A stretch of 64,000 bases of DNA, from assembly GCA_030407315.1 (NCBI GenBank), contig JALQPE010002273.1:1-64000 (forward strand), in the 5' to 3' direction. The translations under genes were made by a program, and so were the position numbers. Positions 30,300-40,933 of the stretch are shown here, in pieces. Every line of letters begins with the position of its first letter. Positions within the stretch are counted from its first letter, which is position 1. Below the pieces are notes generated by a model. The model made no database searches and had not been told where the DNA came from. It saw only the letters and a list, made by a program, of their open reading frames with translations. This DNA is from Asparagopsis taxiformis (Eukaryota > Rhodophyta > Florideophyceae > Bonnemaisoniales > Bonnemaisoniaceae).

Positions 30300-33200
30300 C
30301 TATACCCATGCGCTCCACCAAAGATACATCTTGCCGAGGTTTTCCATGCTGCAAGCTTCGTGAATCAATCGCGACACTTGCCCTTCGATGCTCAACGGCA
30401 ATCCAGACCCGTCCATCATTCCCGTCAGTTTCGCCTTGACTGCACCACGCGTTTGCCAAGCTTCATTGCTTGCTACCCCGCCACCACCACCGCCACTCGT
30501 TCCGCCCCGTCCCCAATCCGCCAACGGGTCGTGCAGAAACGTTTCTAAAACACCGAGCAGCGCATCCGTGTTCCGACGCAAGATCCCCATCACAACCTCG
30601 CTCACCATCCGAAACGGACCCTCATACCCGTACATGCCCATCGCCGTCACCACGTTCTGCGTCAATCGAAACGGCACAACTTCCGGCACCTTCAATGTCA
30701 ATCCCTTGTCGAACAGCATCGCGAAATCCACATGCACGCATCGCCCCGTCGTGGCTTCAATCAATATATTCTCTCCATGCCGATCGCCGAGTCCAACAAC
30801 GTATCCCGCCATGGACCACACAGCGACCGATTGCGTCCATAGATTGCGCGCCACCAGCCACGCCGCTGCATCCGCTCCACCGCCGAAATTCTGCACGAAA
30901 AACTTGTCCAACACTGGTGGAAACTTGACGATCGCCCATTCTTCCAAAAATTTCGTGTGATCGCTCATCGATTGATACTTTTGTTGAATCGCACCGCTCT
31001 CCGGCAAGTTGGCAATTCGCAAATGCTGCTCTCGAACCAACGTTCGCAATGGACATAGATCGTTCACCCACTCAATCATTCCCGTCTCCTCCGATAACGG
31101 CAATACAGCGTATGTTTTCAACTCCAGATCCCTTCGTCGTGCTGCACTGTCCTTGCCCAACAGACGGTTCACCACTGTGATAAACTCCACAAGTCGACTG
31201 TCTTTACGCATGTCACCTGCCGTCTCACGTTTGGCTAGGAATCGGTACACACGCCCGTCATCCCCTATCAGCCCTATTCGACGAGGACGCATCAGAGATG
31301 ACATCACTAGAACCGTGTCCTCCATATCGATGATGCGAACTGGCCGCGCTGCAAAAGGGCGGTGTTCACCGCCTCCCGAGCTCGGTAATTGCACCGTAAG
31401 CGTCTTCAACGTTGGTACAATTGGTGACGGTTTCGCCGGGTCTTGCATGTGTGCCTTCAAGTGGCTAAATTCCCTTGCGCAATTGTCCTTTTTGCCCCTT
31501 TTCTCCTTCGCAGTCTGAAACAAGCAAATGTCTACAAACCCTCTCACAGCAAACAATGCACTCTGTATTGTTGACTTCACCATACGAGATTTATCTCTTG
31601 CTTCTTGCGTCCCAGGTTTCTTTGCTAGCTGCACAGCCATGTTTAGAATCTCAGACGCTGCCTTCCGTCGGTCAACGGCTCTCAGTTGACTTGATGGAAG
31701 AATCGTCCAACAACTTTCATTCGGGTACGCAATCACAACGCGCGCTAAAAGCTGCACTAGTTCTTCTTTGACAGGTCTGCTCGGATGAAGAATGCGACTC
31801 ATCAATTGAGAGATTGCCGTCATCCACATATACAGCGGAATGTTGTGGAATGCCTTCTTGATTTCTCGCTTTACATCCCCTTCCACTTCGCGAACCAGCG
31901 CTCGCGAATTGGGACCGCTCGCAGCAGTGTGATAGTCAAACCACACCGTTAGCATCCTCGGCAACGCCTCGTATATTCGACTATGTCCATTGCATAGCGC
32001 GCTTGCAAAACTTTTGATAACGAGTGGGACGTACCGACTGTAATGTAAACCCCTGTCAACATTCATCCCTTGAGTTCCTCTAGTTCTTCGAGTGCTTCTC
32101 ATTTCCGCAGTAGAAGAATCTTCTGAATCCGCATTTGCCCCGGCTTGTAGAAGCGAGTCGTAATGTCTACCAAGTGCGTAGAACGGCTCCTCTCGGCTTT
32201 CTCCATATGCCGCAGCCTCCTCAAAGTATGTTAAAATAACTTCCGAAGGTTCGCTCCTCGCTTCTTCGATCCAACTTCCAGCCAAAACGTATGCTGTGCA
32301 CAATCGATCAGAGTTGGCAGCCAAAAATTCTGTCGTCTTCCTCTTCTCTCCAGCGGTTTGTCCAGGTGCTCGGCTATCTATTGCCGCCAGCAATCTCTCA
32401 ATTTCCTTCTTCACCATTAACAGTGCACCTGATGAGTCTCCTTGAGCACGTCGAATACGGGCCATCTCGAGAACTGAAGCATGCCAGACATCACCACCAT
32501 CAGGTGCAGTCGAAGTTGCTTTGAAGGCAGACACTGATGCTGCCCGCAAGTTGTTAGCTTCCTTCGCAAGTTTGGCCAACTGCAAACTAACCCTTGCAGA
32601 ATCACGACCCTTCTGTAGCAGTTCAAAACATACGCGTTGTGTTGACAATATCGGTTCCCGAACTCTTAATGACGAGGCTGTACACTTATACCTGCCTGAC
32701 AGAGTAATGAGACGCTGTACATCATTCACGATGCAAACTTCCTCGTCCTCCTTGCTTTCCTCTTCTGCCGCAATCAAGGCTGTTGCCGCATCCTCTACAT
32801 CTGAAATAGAGTGCAATAGTGCAACCATCGGGTATGCCCTGCTATACCCCTCCCTAGCGATTCTTACCAAAGGATTTAATATATGCCGTCTCGCATTCAT
32901 TCCTGCCTTATACACGGAAGCTGCGTCTCTCTGCTGCAAGGAGAGGAGCATGTTGCCGAATGAAGCTCCAAAGTCTACGCGCCACAAACTCGCTGAGGAA
33001 GCCACATCTTGCCTCTCAGCATCTGCATATTTTGGTCTCGAAAAACTCTCCAGCTTGTCCCATCTTCCCAGCCTCCACGCTGCCTCAATCCCCATTGCCT
33101 GGGCTGTTTGACGGAGGCTGCTCTCATCTATCATTGCAGATGAAGCGAGACCTTCTGCATGAGAAAGCATGGTTTGCCAGTGCCCAAGGGTCATGAGACA

Positions 33201-36200
33201 TTGCAAAAAGCCGCTATGAAGCTTCACATTGCGAGGTGATTCTGCAAGTGCTCGCTCATAACTTATTAATACCTCGTCATATCTCCCGGCTGTCTCGGCG
33301 TCTATAACTGTGTCGGAGAGCGAAGTGCTGGCCCTCAATGCCGCTACACCAGTCATACTGTCTACGTCTTCCAGCTCGGCGAAAGACTTTTGCATGATAG
33401 CAAATGCTTCTGCTTCAGCTGTGGCATCCGCAGATGATACTTGCTCTCGGCATTTCCCTTCACTTCCCAACAAACTTGAAATGTGTGACGGCCAGCTCAG
33501 ATTTCCTCGATTGGCTCTCAAATTACGAATGTAATATTCCGCCATCATTATTGCTCTTGTATAAGCACGGGCGGCAAAAGCAGACTTGGCTTGCACTAAC
33601 AAAGACAGATGTGGCGCTTCTCTTCCGTCTAGGTCAACAAGAATTGTCAGGGGATCAACAGATTTTGCAGTTTCAATGAACGACTCCACTGCGACTCTAG
33701 GGATTCGTCTGGATGACCCACCTGTGGCACTTTTGCTGTTGTGGAGCATTTTTTCCCGATGTTCTCTCGCCATCATCCTTCCCACAGATGTACATCTTGC
33801 TTGTCGCCACGAGCGAAGCGTATCAAACAAATCGAAAACTGGTTGTGAAGATGTGGAGTCTCTAAGGACTTGAGAAATTTCTCGTATCAGGAACTCCTGA
33901 ATTTCAGAACTTTCCTTTTCGCGCTGGATGTCAAGAGCTGTAGTAACGGCCAGAGGGAAAACGTAGGCTGCAACTTCGTCTTCATACCGTAATACTGGTC
34001 TTAGGGCCTTCAGGGTCTTGCCAAAGTCTCCTTGTCGCCCTATAAAGTCAACTAGCTGGACGACAATTTGGCGTCGCCACTCTTCCGCTGTTGCCAAAAC
34101 CCCAACTGATGCTGCTGCCTTGACCTTGGACCAGACATCCTGACATGCTAAAGTTATATCCCCAGCAGAATTTCCGCCGAAGACCTCCTTGTAAGCCAAG
34201 ACATCGAAAGGTTCTGCGAGATACGGCTGAGCAATAGTTCTGGTTGTCATCAAAAGGTTCTCCCAGAAGAAAATTGCATTTTCTTCATCAGTATCACCAA
34301 CCAGTACTTGCTTCCAATCAACTGGAGGATCTGTGTCTTTCCTTTCTCGAGTCGTTTTGCTGGAGCGTATCGCAGTATCTGCTCTACATCCACAAGCTCG
34401 CAACAGTTCTTGGATCACGAGACCAATTCTATTCTGTCTACTTCTCGAACCACCTCTCCTTTCTCCAGTAATGAGTGAAGGAACCAAAAATTCATCCAGC
34501 AAGAAAGCTACCAACTCGTATACCCCGCGTGGGTACGCTCGATTCTTGCAATTGGAGTTGAGAGCGTTTTCAAGGGTAGACACAATTTCTCGCTGCATTA
34601 CAATAGACGGATCGACAGCTCCCAACTCACCGATGCACTGCATGATTTTATCATGGCAGTCCACATTCCGACTCTTACTGAGATGCGTTACCAACTTTCC
34701 CAACAGAGAAACAGTAATATCCAACTCTTCAGATATGCCATCGTCGTTTCTCCCACACTCTCGGGAGAGCACGCTGCCAAGTTTCTCACGATTGCTACGT
34801 AGGATACGCAACAAATGCTCTGCAGCAATTCCCTCAATCGTACTGTTTTCCTGGTGCGAGATGATATTCCCGAGATTTTCACACGTCTCGAAGAAATCTT
34901 TTCCCCTACTGGAACCTCGCTGTGGACGCAAGTTGCTAATCTCGGAAGCGTTGTCCCTGTCTGCTTGTCTCTCTGCCTCCAATGCATCAGCCGTTGGATT
35001 CAGAGATGGATGATCTATAATTCTGAGGAGCAGGATAATTTCTGAACAATTGCTCCCTAGCTGCAACTTACTCTCCTCAATTGTCGAAACCAGGGCGGGG
35101 GATAATACTTCTTCATACTTGGGAACGTAGGGAAGTAATATAGACAAAATAGATGCCAGATGGGGAACAATACGCTGCGAACCCAGACTCTTAAGAAATG
35201 TGGACCATACCTTGAGAGTTTGCAAGTTGAATTGACTGTCTCCTCTTTCAGAGTCAAGAGCCATCTTAAGCGAGGCTATAATCTTTGGGACGAACAGGTG
35301 CAGATGCTCAGATGTTAGTCGCAAAACACCGTCCAGCATACGGAGATATCGAAATCGATCTTGTTCAGTAACCTTGGAGTGGAAGAGTCCACGATTAACG
35401 GCATCCATGACCAACATAAAATGAGATGCAACTACGGAACCGGCAGAACTCTTCGAATGCGAACCTCTGTTTTCCGATGAAAGAATTCCCGCAAGGTCAT
35501 CCAAAGCAGATTTCGCCCTTGATTCTCGCCCTCCTCCAAGCTCCATGACAAGTCGCTGCACAATCTTGCCTGCTCGCCTAGCGAGTGTTTGCACCAACGG
35601 CTCTTGCAGCGACTCATATATCAACTTGTTAGCTCCATCGGGACTCAAGTCAAATCCGTTTGTGTGCACCATCGCTGCCCTAGCAAGGGCGTCTGCGCTC
35701 ACTTTGTTGACCAATTCAGTAGGAGATTTTTGCACTCGCAAAGCTAATGATTCCAGAGAAACTGCATCGCCACTCCTCAATATTGCCCCAACGGCGTCGC
35801 GGTGAACCCTACTCCACATGACTGATGCACTGCTATCCATTAGAATCTGGGCAATGTGGATACTAAAAGTTTCATTCGCCAGCATGCGATGGAGTGCAAA
35901 TGGAATCCATTCTGATACTCGTGAGTTGAAAAAGTTTGCTACTATTTGGGGAAGAGGAGTTTGTGAACTCAACAAAGTTGTCAGTGCCTTATCAGTGGAT
36001 GAAAAGTTGTGTCGGAGACCATAGAACTGCTCCATTCTCAAACCCGTTGATGTGTTCCGTATCAAGCCCTCGTTGATTGCTGATATAGTTATCAAACAGC
36101 TACTCCACCCTTTGAATGCAACGCAGCTGTTAATGCTTGTTAATTCTGTCGATTCCTCACTATTCACAACGCCGACATGAGAATTAGACGATTGGCAATG

Positions 36201-38768
36201 TCTCAATTCTGAGACTGCTACAGCTAGAAGAGACTCTCCGGCCATTCCAGTAATCTTTGTTGGAACAAGACCTGAAGCATTGATACGTAAAACTAGGGCA
36301 AATGGAACCATGTCCAGTCGCTCAATTTTCTCGATGCAATTGTCTCCTTGTAGAGCACTATTCCAATCATTGGCGTGTTTCTGGACCTCCAGACCGAGAA
36401 GGCGGGAGAAATCATATTCATCTCCTCTGGCAGCAAAAACACTATCTGGGCCATCCCAAGAATCCTCCCTGACGAAAACCGATTCTTTCGAATCGGAAAG
36501 CGAACTGGATGCAGGTGTACAGTGGACGCTTCCGTCTCCTAGACCTGCAGGGGTCATGTTGGATACAAACGATAGTGCAACATGTCGTGCAGAAGGTGAA
36601 GTTGGATGCCAGACATTCTTGATCAAGGAAACTGCTGTTTGAGCAGCTTTGTCTACTGGAGCGTGGCACATGAGGACACCCATACAATTCGTGGCAGCAG
36701 CGATCAAATCGTCCAAGCCGGCTCCTTGAGCAATTGGAATGACTATTTGGGATATGCTATTCCATGTCTCTTCATTCAAAGCAACACCTTTCGCCGTGGC
36801 ATCTCGGTTCTGTTCATCGGCGTGATTGTGAGTAATGCGGCATTGCAACTGCGAGCAAATGCAATCGCGAAGAGAGTGTAACGCGGCAGCCGCGAGAACC
36901 GGACATGATGTGGAATGTTGAGTAACGAGAGTAGAAATTTTGGGAAGAGCTTCTTCTGCTTTTTCACGACTTTCGGGGCGCGTGAACAGTGCTAAAACTC
37001 GTGAGCACCCCCGAAGCAACATTGCACGATGAATATCGTTGGAAAGCGTTGACCCTTCCATAGCCTGTTCATATAGTCTGCGACACGCATCGTACAATTG
37101 ATCCTCATCAGACAATGCGAACGATGACTGGACGCAACAGTCGCGCATTTTCCAAACAACCATTGCAAGCCACCTTGTAGGCACTACATCTGGAGATGCC
37201 TGTAGCGAAATACTAGCAGTATTAATAATAGTAATGACAGACTTGAGCAATGTCTGATAATCCGATAAGGAAGACCCTGGTTCCGGGTAAGAAAGCGCAC
37301 TCTTTGCATTGCGCCAAAATAGACTGACAGAGTTCAACACGGCCGCAAGTTTCAGGCAATTTGCAGACAGCTGAAAAAGCGAACGCCATATCGCAGCAGG
37401 TGCTTCCACACGAATATTTGCAGACACGTCCTTGATGATTCGGCCCATCGCATGGGCAAAGGCCACCCATTCAGTAGTAATAGTAAGTTGGTCAAGGCGG
37501 TTAGGGCATATATGTGCAATGGCATCTGCAGCGACGGCTGTGACGCGTGAAAGAATGAGCAAGGAAGCGGCATTACTGCCACAAGAGTCTATGGACTCAA
37601 GACATTGTAATTGCTGCTTCAATGCCGTGATGCAGGCAATAGCTTCCCAGCACGAGGCGTCAACTGGAGAGGATTGCGATTGGGTGGCAATCGTAGATAT
37701 AGGATCTTCCAGCGAGTCTTCAGTCTTCTCCATCGCTACTCTCCTTCTTTTCATGGGTGGTTGCCTGGGCCTACTATCGTCGGGATTAGACATGGAGTCA
37801 TCAGGAGAATCTGGTGATATGTACCCACAGTGTGAATAAAAACGCAACTGCTGACCGACCAGCCCATTGTCCTTCACGGCATCGCGCACACCGGTATTTA
37901 TCCAAAAAGAGCATTCCATTCGTCCTAAGGGGGCTGTCAAACGCGCAATTCTATACAATGCTACACGAATATGTTCATCAAAACCATTGTCCTCCGGTGC
38001 CGACTCTGTGAGAACCTTGTGCACGGCGGCTCCAATTCGTACTCGGAGCAGGGCCGGAACACTACAGCCACAAGAGATATCGAGCGAACGTTCCAGTATA
38101 GAGGCAGCAGCAACGGCAACGTTACGTCCGCATCGGGCCGACAACAGCAGAGGTGATGAGGCTACGTTGAGGACGTTTGATCTGACTGGTGCGCCGAGAC
38201 AAATCCAAAGCAGAGGTTCGATGGGACGGGCATCTGGAACTGTCTGGGGCGGGTCACGTGACGAAAGCAGGGCGGCCAGAAGCGACAGGAGAGCGGCCAA
38301 TGATCGGGAAGACACGGATATGGTTACAGGGGGCGTCTCACTAAGATAGCGCGTCTCCAGTTGACTTGTGGAAGCGTCTGTTGCAGCTTGCACGTAGGTG
38401 CGAAGGATGACGGGGGAGGGACCGTGTTGATGAGCGACGATATCGGCGATAGCTGTTACTAGGTCAGTGACGTAGGCACGCGCGACAGTGAAGGCTCGGC
38501 GTTTGACGAGTGCGAGTAGCAAGGTGATACACGTGTGGGTTGCAGATATACGCACTGAGTCGTCAAAAGCGGAAAGCGCTACGGCTGTGAGTGGACTGAG
38601 CAATGGGGTGACGAGTGGTAGGGATTTGGTGGAGCGTGCAGCCTTTCGGAGAGAGGTGAGTACTGTCTGAGCGAGGGTTGGATTGGTGTGTAGAGTCGGG
38701 AGATGTTTGAGTACAAGAGGGAGAAGAGAGAGAGAATCGGAAGCTGTGTCGTCTTCAGGTGACGGCAT
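30300..38768 (-). CDS. ATR: ATR/Mec1-type PI3K-related checkpoint kinase
   Basis: A single 8.5-kb intronless ORF encodes 2822 residues, slightly longer than human ATR. ATR with its partner ATRIP is recruited to RPA-coated single-stranded DNA and phosphorylates checkpoint targets. The N-terminal two thirds are helical-repeat sequence, followed by the FAT domain (about 1650-2250). The kinase domain is near 2450-2780: YRFLAKRETAGD carries the ATP-binding lysine, GLGDRHGENILIE (about 2660-2671) the catalytic loop, and GRCVHVDFAMLFDKG the metal-binding D. The FATC tail ends LIHEACSMENLGKMYLWWSA. Assignment to ATR rather than ATM, TOR or SMG1 rests on PFRLTQNVVTAMG, the TFLHDPLADW motif and SIEGQVSRLI in the tail. 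A glycine run (about 2755-2765) is a lineage insertion. The largest gene in the window, with no sign of decay. Confidence 0.93.
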   Translation of the reverse strand: MPSPEDDTASDSLSLLPLVLKHLPTLHTNPTLAQTVLTSLRKAARSTKSLPLVTPLLSPLTAVALSAFDDSVRISATHTCITLLLALVKRRAFTVARAYVTDLVTAIADIVAHQHGPSPVILRTYVQAATDASTSQLETRYLSETPPVTISVSSRSLAALLSLLAALLSSRDPPQTVPDARPIEPLLWICLGAPVRSNVLNVASSPLLLSARCGRNVAVAAASILERSLDISCGCSVPALLRVRIGAAVHKVLTESAPEDNGFDEHIRVALYRIARLTAPLGRMECSFWINTGVRDAVKDNGLVGQQLRFYSHCGYISPDSPDDSMSNPDDSRPRQPPMKRRRVAMEKTEDSLEDPISTIATQSQSSPVDASCWEAIACITALKQQLQCLESIDSCGSNAASLLILSRVTAVAADAIAHICPNRLDQLTITTEWVAFAHAMGRIIKDVSANIRVEAPAAIWRSLFQLSANCLKLAAVLNSVSLFWRNAKSALSYPEPGSSLSDYQTLLKSVITIINTASISLQASPDVVPTRWLAMVVWKMRDCCVQSSFALSDEDQLYDACRRLYEQAMEGSTLSNDIHRAMLLRGCSRVLALFTRPESREKAEEALPKISTLVTQHSTSCPVLAAAALHSLRDCICSQLQCRITHNHADEQNRDATAKGVALNEETWNSISQIVIPIAQGAGLDDLIAAATNCMGVLMCHAPVDKAAQTAVSLIKNVWHPTSPSARHVALSFVSNMTPAGLGDGSVHCTPASSSLSDSKESVFVREDSWDGPDSVFAARGDEYDFSRLLGLEVQKHANDWNSALQGDNCIEKIERLDMVPFALVLRINASGLVPTKITGMAGESLLAVAVSELRHCQSSNSHVGVVNSEESTELTSINSCVAFKGWSSCLITISAINEGLIRNTSTGLRMEQFYGLRHNFSSTDKALTTLLSSQTPLPQIVANFFNSRVSEWIPFALHRMLANETFSIHIAQILMDSSASVMWSRVHRDAVGAILRSGDAVSLESLALRVQKSPTELVNKVSADALARAAMVHTNGFDLSPDGANKLIYESLQEPLVQTLARRAGKIVQRLVMELGGGRESRAKSALDDLAGILSSENRGSHSKSSAGSVVASHFMLVMDAVNRGLFHSKVTEQDRFRYLRMLDGVLRLTSEHLHLFVPKIIASLKMALDSERGDSQFNLQTLKVWSTFLKSLGSQRIVPHLASILSILLPYVPKYEEVLSPALVSTIEESKLQLGSNCSEIILLLRIIDHPSLNPTADALEAERQADRDNASEISNLRPQRGSSRGKDFFETCENLGNIISHQENSTIEGIAAEHLLRILRSNREKLGSVLSRECGRNDDGISEELDITVSLLGKLVTHLSKSRNVDCHDKIMQCIGELGAVDPSIVMQREIVSTLENALNSNCKNRAYPRGVYELVAFLLDEFLVPSLITGERRGGSRSRQNRIGLVIQELLRACGCRADTAIRSSKTTRERKDTDPPVDWKQVLVGDTDEENAIFFWENLLMTTRTIAQPYLAEPFDVLAYKEVFGGNSAGDITLACQDVWSKVKAAASVGVLATAEEWRRQIVVQLVDFIGRQGDFGKTLKALRPVLRYEDEVAAYVFPLAVTTALDIQREKESSEIQEFLIREISQVLRDSTSSQPVFDLFDTLRSWRQARCTSVGRMMAREHREKMLHNSKSATGGSSRRIPRVAVESFIETAKSVDPLTILVDLDGREAPHLSLLVQAKSAFAARAYTRAIMMAEYYIRNLRANRGNLSWPSHISSLLGSEGKCREQVSSADATAEAEAFAIMQKSFAELEDVDSMTGVAALRASTSLSDTVIDAETAGRYDEVLISYERALAESPRNVKLHSGFLQCLMTLGHWQTMLSHAEGLASSAMIDESSLRQTAQAMGIEAAWRLGRWDKLESFSRPKYADAERQDVASSASLWRVDFGASFGNMLLSLQQRDAASVYKAGMNARRHILNPLVRIAREGYSRAYPMVALLHSISDVEDAATALIAAEEESKEDEEVCIVNDVQRLITLSGRYKCTASSLRVREPILSTQRVCFELLQKGRDSARVSLQLAKLAKEANNLRAASVSAFKATSTAPDGGDVWHASVLEMARIRRAQGDSSGALLMVKKEIERLLAAIDSRAPGQTAGEKRKTTEFLAANSDRLCTAYVLAGSWIEEARSEPSEVILTYFEEAAAYGESREEPFYALGRHYDSLLQAGANADSEDSSTAEMRSTRRTRGTQGMNVDRGLHYSRYVPLVIKSFASALCNGHSRIYEALPRMLTVWFDYHTAASGPNSRALVREVEGDVKREIKKAFHNIPLYMWMTAISQLMSRILHPSRPVKEELVQLLARVVIAYPNESCWTILPSSQLRAVDRRKAASEILNMAVQLAKKPGTQEARDKSRMVKSTIQSALFAVRGFVDICLFQTAKEKRGKKDNCAREFSHLKAHMQDPAKPSPIVPTLKTLTVQLPSSGGGEHRPFAARPVRIIDMEDTVLVMSSLMRPRRIGLIGDDGRVYRFLAKRETAGDMRKDSRLVEFITVVNRLLGKDSAARRRDLELKTYAVLPLSEETGMIEWVNDLCPLRTLVREQHLRIANLPESGAIQQKYQSMSDHTKFLEEWAIVKFPPVLDKFFVQNFGGGADAAAWLVARNLWTQSVAVWSMAGYVVGLGDRHGENILIEATTGRCVHVDFAMLFDKGLTLKVPEVVPFRLTQNVVTAMGMYGYEGPFRMVSEVVMGILRRNTDALLGVLETFLHDPLADWGRGGTSGGGGGGVASNEAWQTRGAVKAKLTGMMDGSGLPLSIEGQVSRLIHEACSMENLGKMYLWWSAWV

Positions 38769-39400
38769 TGTTATGGCATCGAGGAGTTGGAGCGTTGTGT
38801 TGGAAACATAATACGGTCAGCAGGACGATAAACGACTGGAGCGATAGTCTGCAGCAGTTGAAATTGTGCGGCGCGATCTGAGTGAAACGTGGGTCGGATC
38901 AATAGAAATCGCGGGAAAATGGCATATTGTCATATGGTGATGTATTTTTGTACAAATTTATTTGGTTCCACTTGTCGAATTGATTTGTGCCAACAAAATA
39001 GGGCCACGTGGCTGATTGGTGCATTGCGCGAGAGGCGAAGGGCCAATGAATTTGCTTGTTTTCGTCAACTGTGTTGACCGAGGTGAAATGGCAGAGAATC
39101 GGCCAAACTTGCCTTTGTTTCGACCACAGAAAATTTTGTGCTTAGATACGACCCTGCAGTCGTCAACGGTGATTGGTGTTTCACTGCAGTTCCGTTGTCC
39201 GTCTGTTGCCAGCTTGGAACGGTAGCTGTTCCGCAAGCACGTGATCGATCGCGCAACACGCTTCTAGTGAACAGAGGTGGAGTTTACAAAACATAGAACG
39301 TAACACAACCTAACAGAATTTGCTCGAACGGCATGCACCGAGTAAGCCCAACCCGACCAAGCTATCGTACAAACCAAACCAACATATACACCAGCAAATG
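38769..39400. other. Intergenic region upstream of ATR with several CCAAT boxes
   Basis: About 630 bp between the ATR start and the UBE2H stop, both on the minus strand. Three CCAAT/ATTGG boxes (GCTGATTGGTGCA, GGGCCAATGAA, GGTGATTGGTGTT at about 39011-39181) and a CCACGTGG E/G-box (39002-39009) are visible. A TATA box is not clear. Confidence 0.4.
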
Positions 39401-40296
39401 TTATAGTTCCAATGTGGCACCTAGTCCAGGCGAGGAATCTGTGGTAGCAACAGCAACAGCAACGCTATTATCTATGTCGCGGTCCTCTTCCTCTGAATCG
39501 CTCATAGAGAAATTGGAACCTTCATCATCGTCCTCTGCTTCGCCAGCACTACCGCATGGAAAATCCTCTGGCTTGGCGTACTTTTGCACGTATTCGCGCA
39601 CCTTTTGTCGGTATCGCTCCGGTTCGCGCATTTGTAGCGCTGCAGCCTCCCCGTTCAACGGGTCGGTCGGATTCGGATAAGTTAGCAACTGTGGAAGGAA
39701 CACTTCAAAGATATTTGTCAGGTCGTACATAGGACTCCAGGACTGGTTGATTACGTCTAGGCACACACTTCCAGACCTATGCACATGAAAAGAGAGTCGA
39801 ATTGTTAGTTGGTCGGTGTTGAGCAGTAGGAGCCGAAAGGGTGCGACGCGATACAACTTACATTTCATCGACGTTGGGATGATACAATCTATTGATGAAG
39901 CCAATACTCGGGCTTTTGTACGGATAAGCTTCTGGTAGCTCGACATGAACCTTCCATACGCCTCCCTCGTACGGCGCTGCTCGGCAGACGAAAGGACAAT
40001 CAACAAGAAACAGGTGCGTTAGCGCGCCGATAAGAGATGGTTTGTGGGATTGGAGGATTGCAACGTACTTGTCTTGGGTCCATGAAACTTGACGTAAAAC
40101 TCTCCGACACGGTCGCCATCTGCCATTTGTATTTCATAATCTGCCATCATGCTGTATACGGCAAGGACGACGAGGTGTGGATTGTTAGTACAGAGTCGAT
40201 TGAGGACGCGACTCGAAAACAAGAAGCGGGAAAGAGAGGTTGAATAACGCACAGTTTCATAAGGTCGGTCTCTCTTCGCTTTCCTGGGGAAGCCAT
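39401..40296 (-). CDS. UBE2H: Ubiquitin-conjugating enzyme E2 H
   Basis: Four exons join to 205 residues: 40253-40296, 40069-40151, 39862-39976 and 39401-39776. Introns are 101, 92 and 85 bp with GT-AG ends (GTGCGT, GTACGT, GTAAGT). The first exon encodes [15 protein letters not shown]. The E2 fold then runs [40 protein letters not shown] and [15 protein letters not shown]. The active-site cysteine is C86 in GSVCLD and the upstream HPN is intact. An acidic serine-rich tail ([15 protein letters not shown]) follows, as in UBE2H/Ubc8, which works with the GID/CTLH ligase. Length and tail match that family better than UBE2D or UBE2R. Splice sites were placed by keeping the E2 frame; phases agree throughout. 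Confidence 0.93.
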
Positions 40297-40933
40297 ATTG
40301 ACGACGACGTATCAACAGTGCGCAAGCTGTCGAGATGATTGGAAAACACGGGAAAGGATAGTCGGATGTGCTAGGCGACAGTCGAGTCGCACTGAGATGG
40401 AAGCGAGTGGGAAGAAAACAAGTCGAAAGAAGAGTCGGTCACGGATGACATCCATGAGCCAAGCTAGGTGCTTATCTGGGGATATCTCACCTCTCTTCCA
40501 CCTAACCTAATACCTGCACGCAAGCGGCTGCAATGGCATGCCAAGCAAGCACACGCACCGCAAGTTATCATATGTTATGAAACGTGTATACGTGGCTACA
40601 CGTGTCACTGTCTCTATTGGTCTCACGCGTCTGTTCACTTGAGTGTGTCTCGACCAAAGCGGGAGTTGTGTGGCGACCAAACTCGACACCATCATGTTCG
40701 TCCGCTGTCGGCAGCTTTGTTTATTTGCGCACCAGCTCAATATCATCGCAACCAAAAAACGGTCATCAATCCGCCCGTAACCGTCCCAACATGTCCGACC
40801 AACACTGTGATAATAAACTTTTTCCCACCCACCCATTATACATTCGCTCCTCGCATTGCCGCCCACCCGCCCACGCTCATCTCCGCTGTCAGGTGAGCGT
40901 TCCGTGCGACGCAAGCTGGTAATCAGCACGCAG
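40297..40933. promoter_or_regulatory. Divergent intergenic region, UBE2H / WD40-like gene
   Basis: About 640 bp between divergent starts. It contains several short ORFs that look like chance and no clear TATA box. Confidence 0.4.
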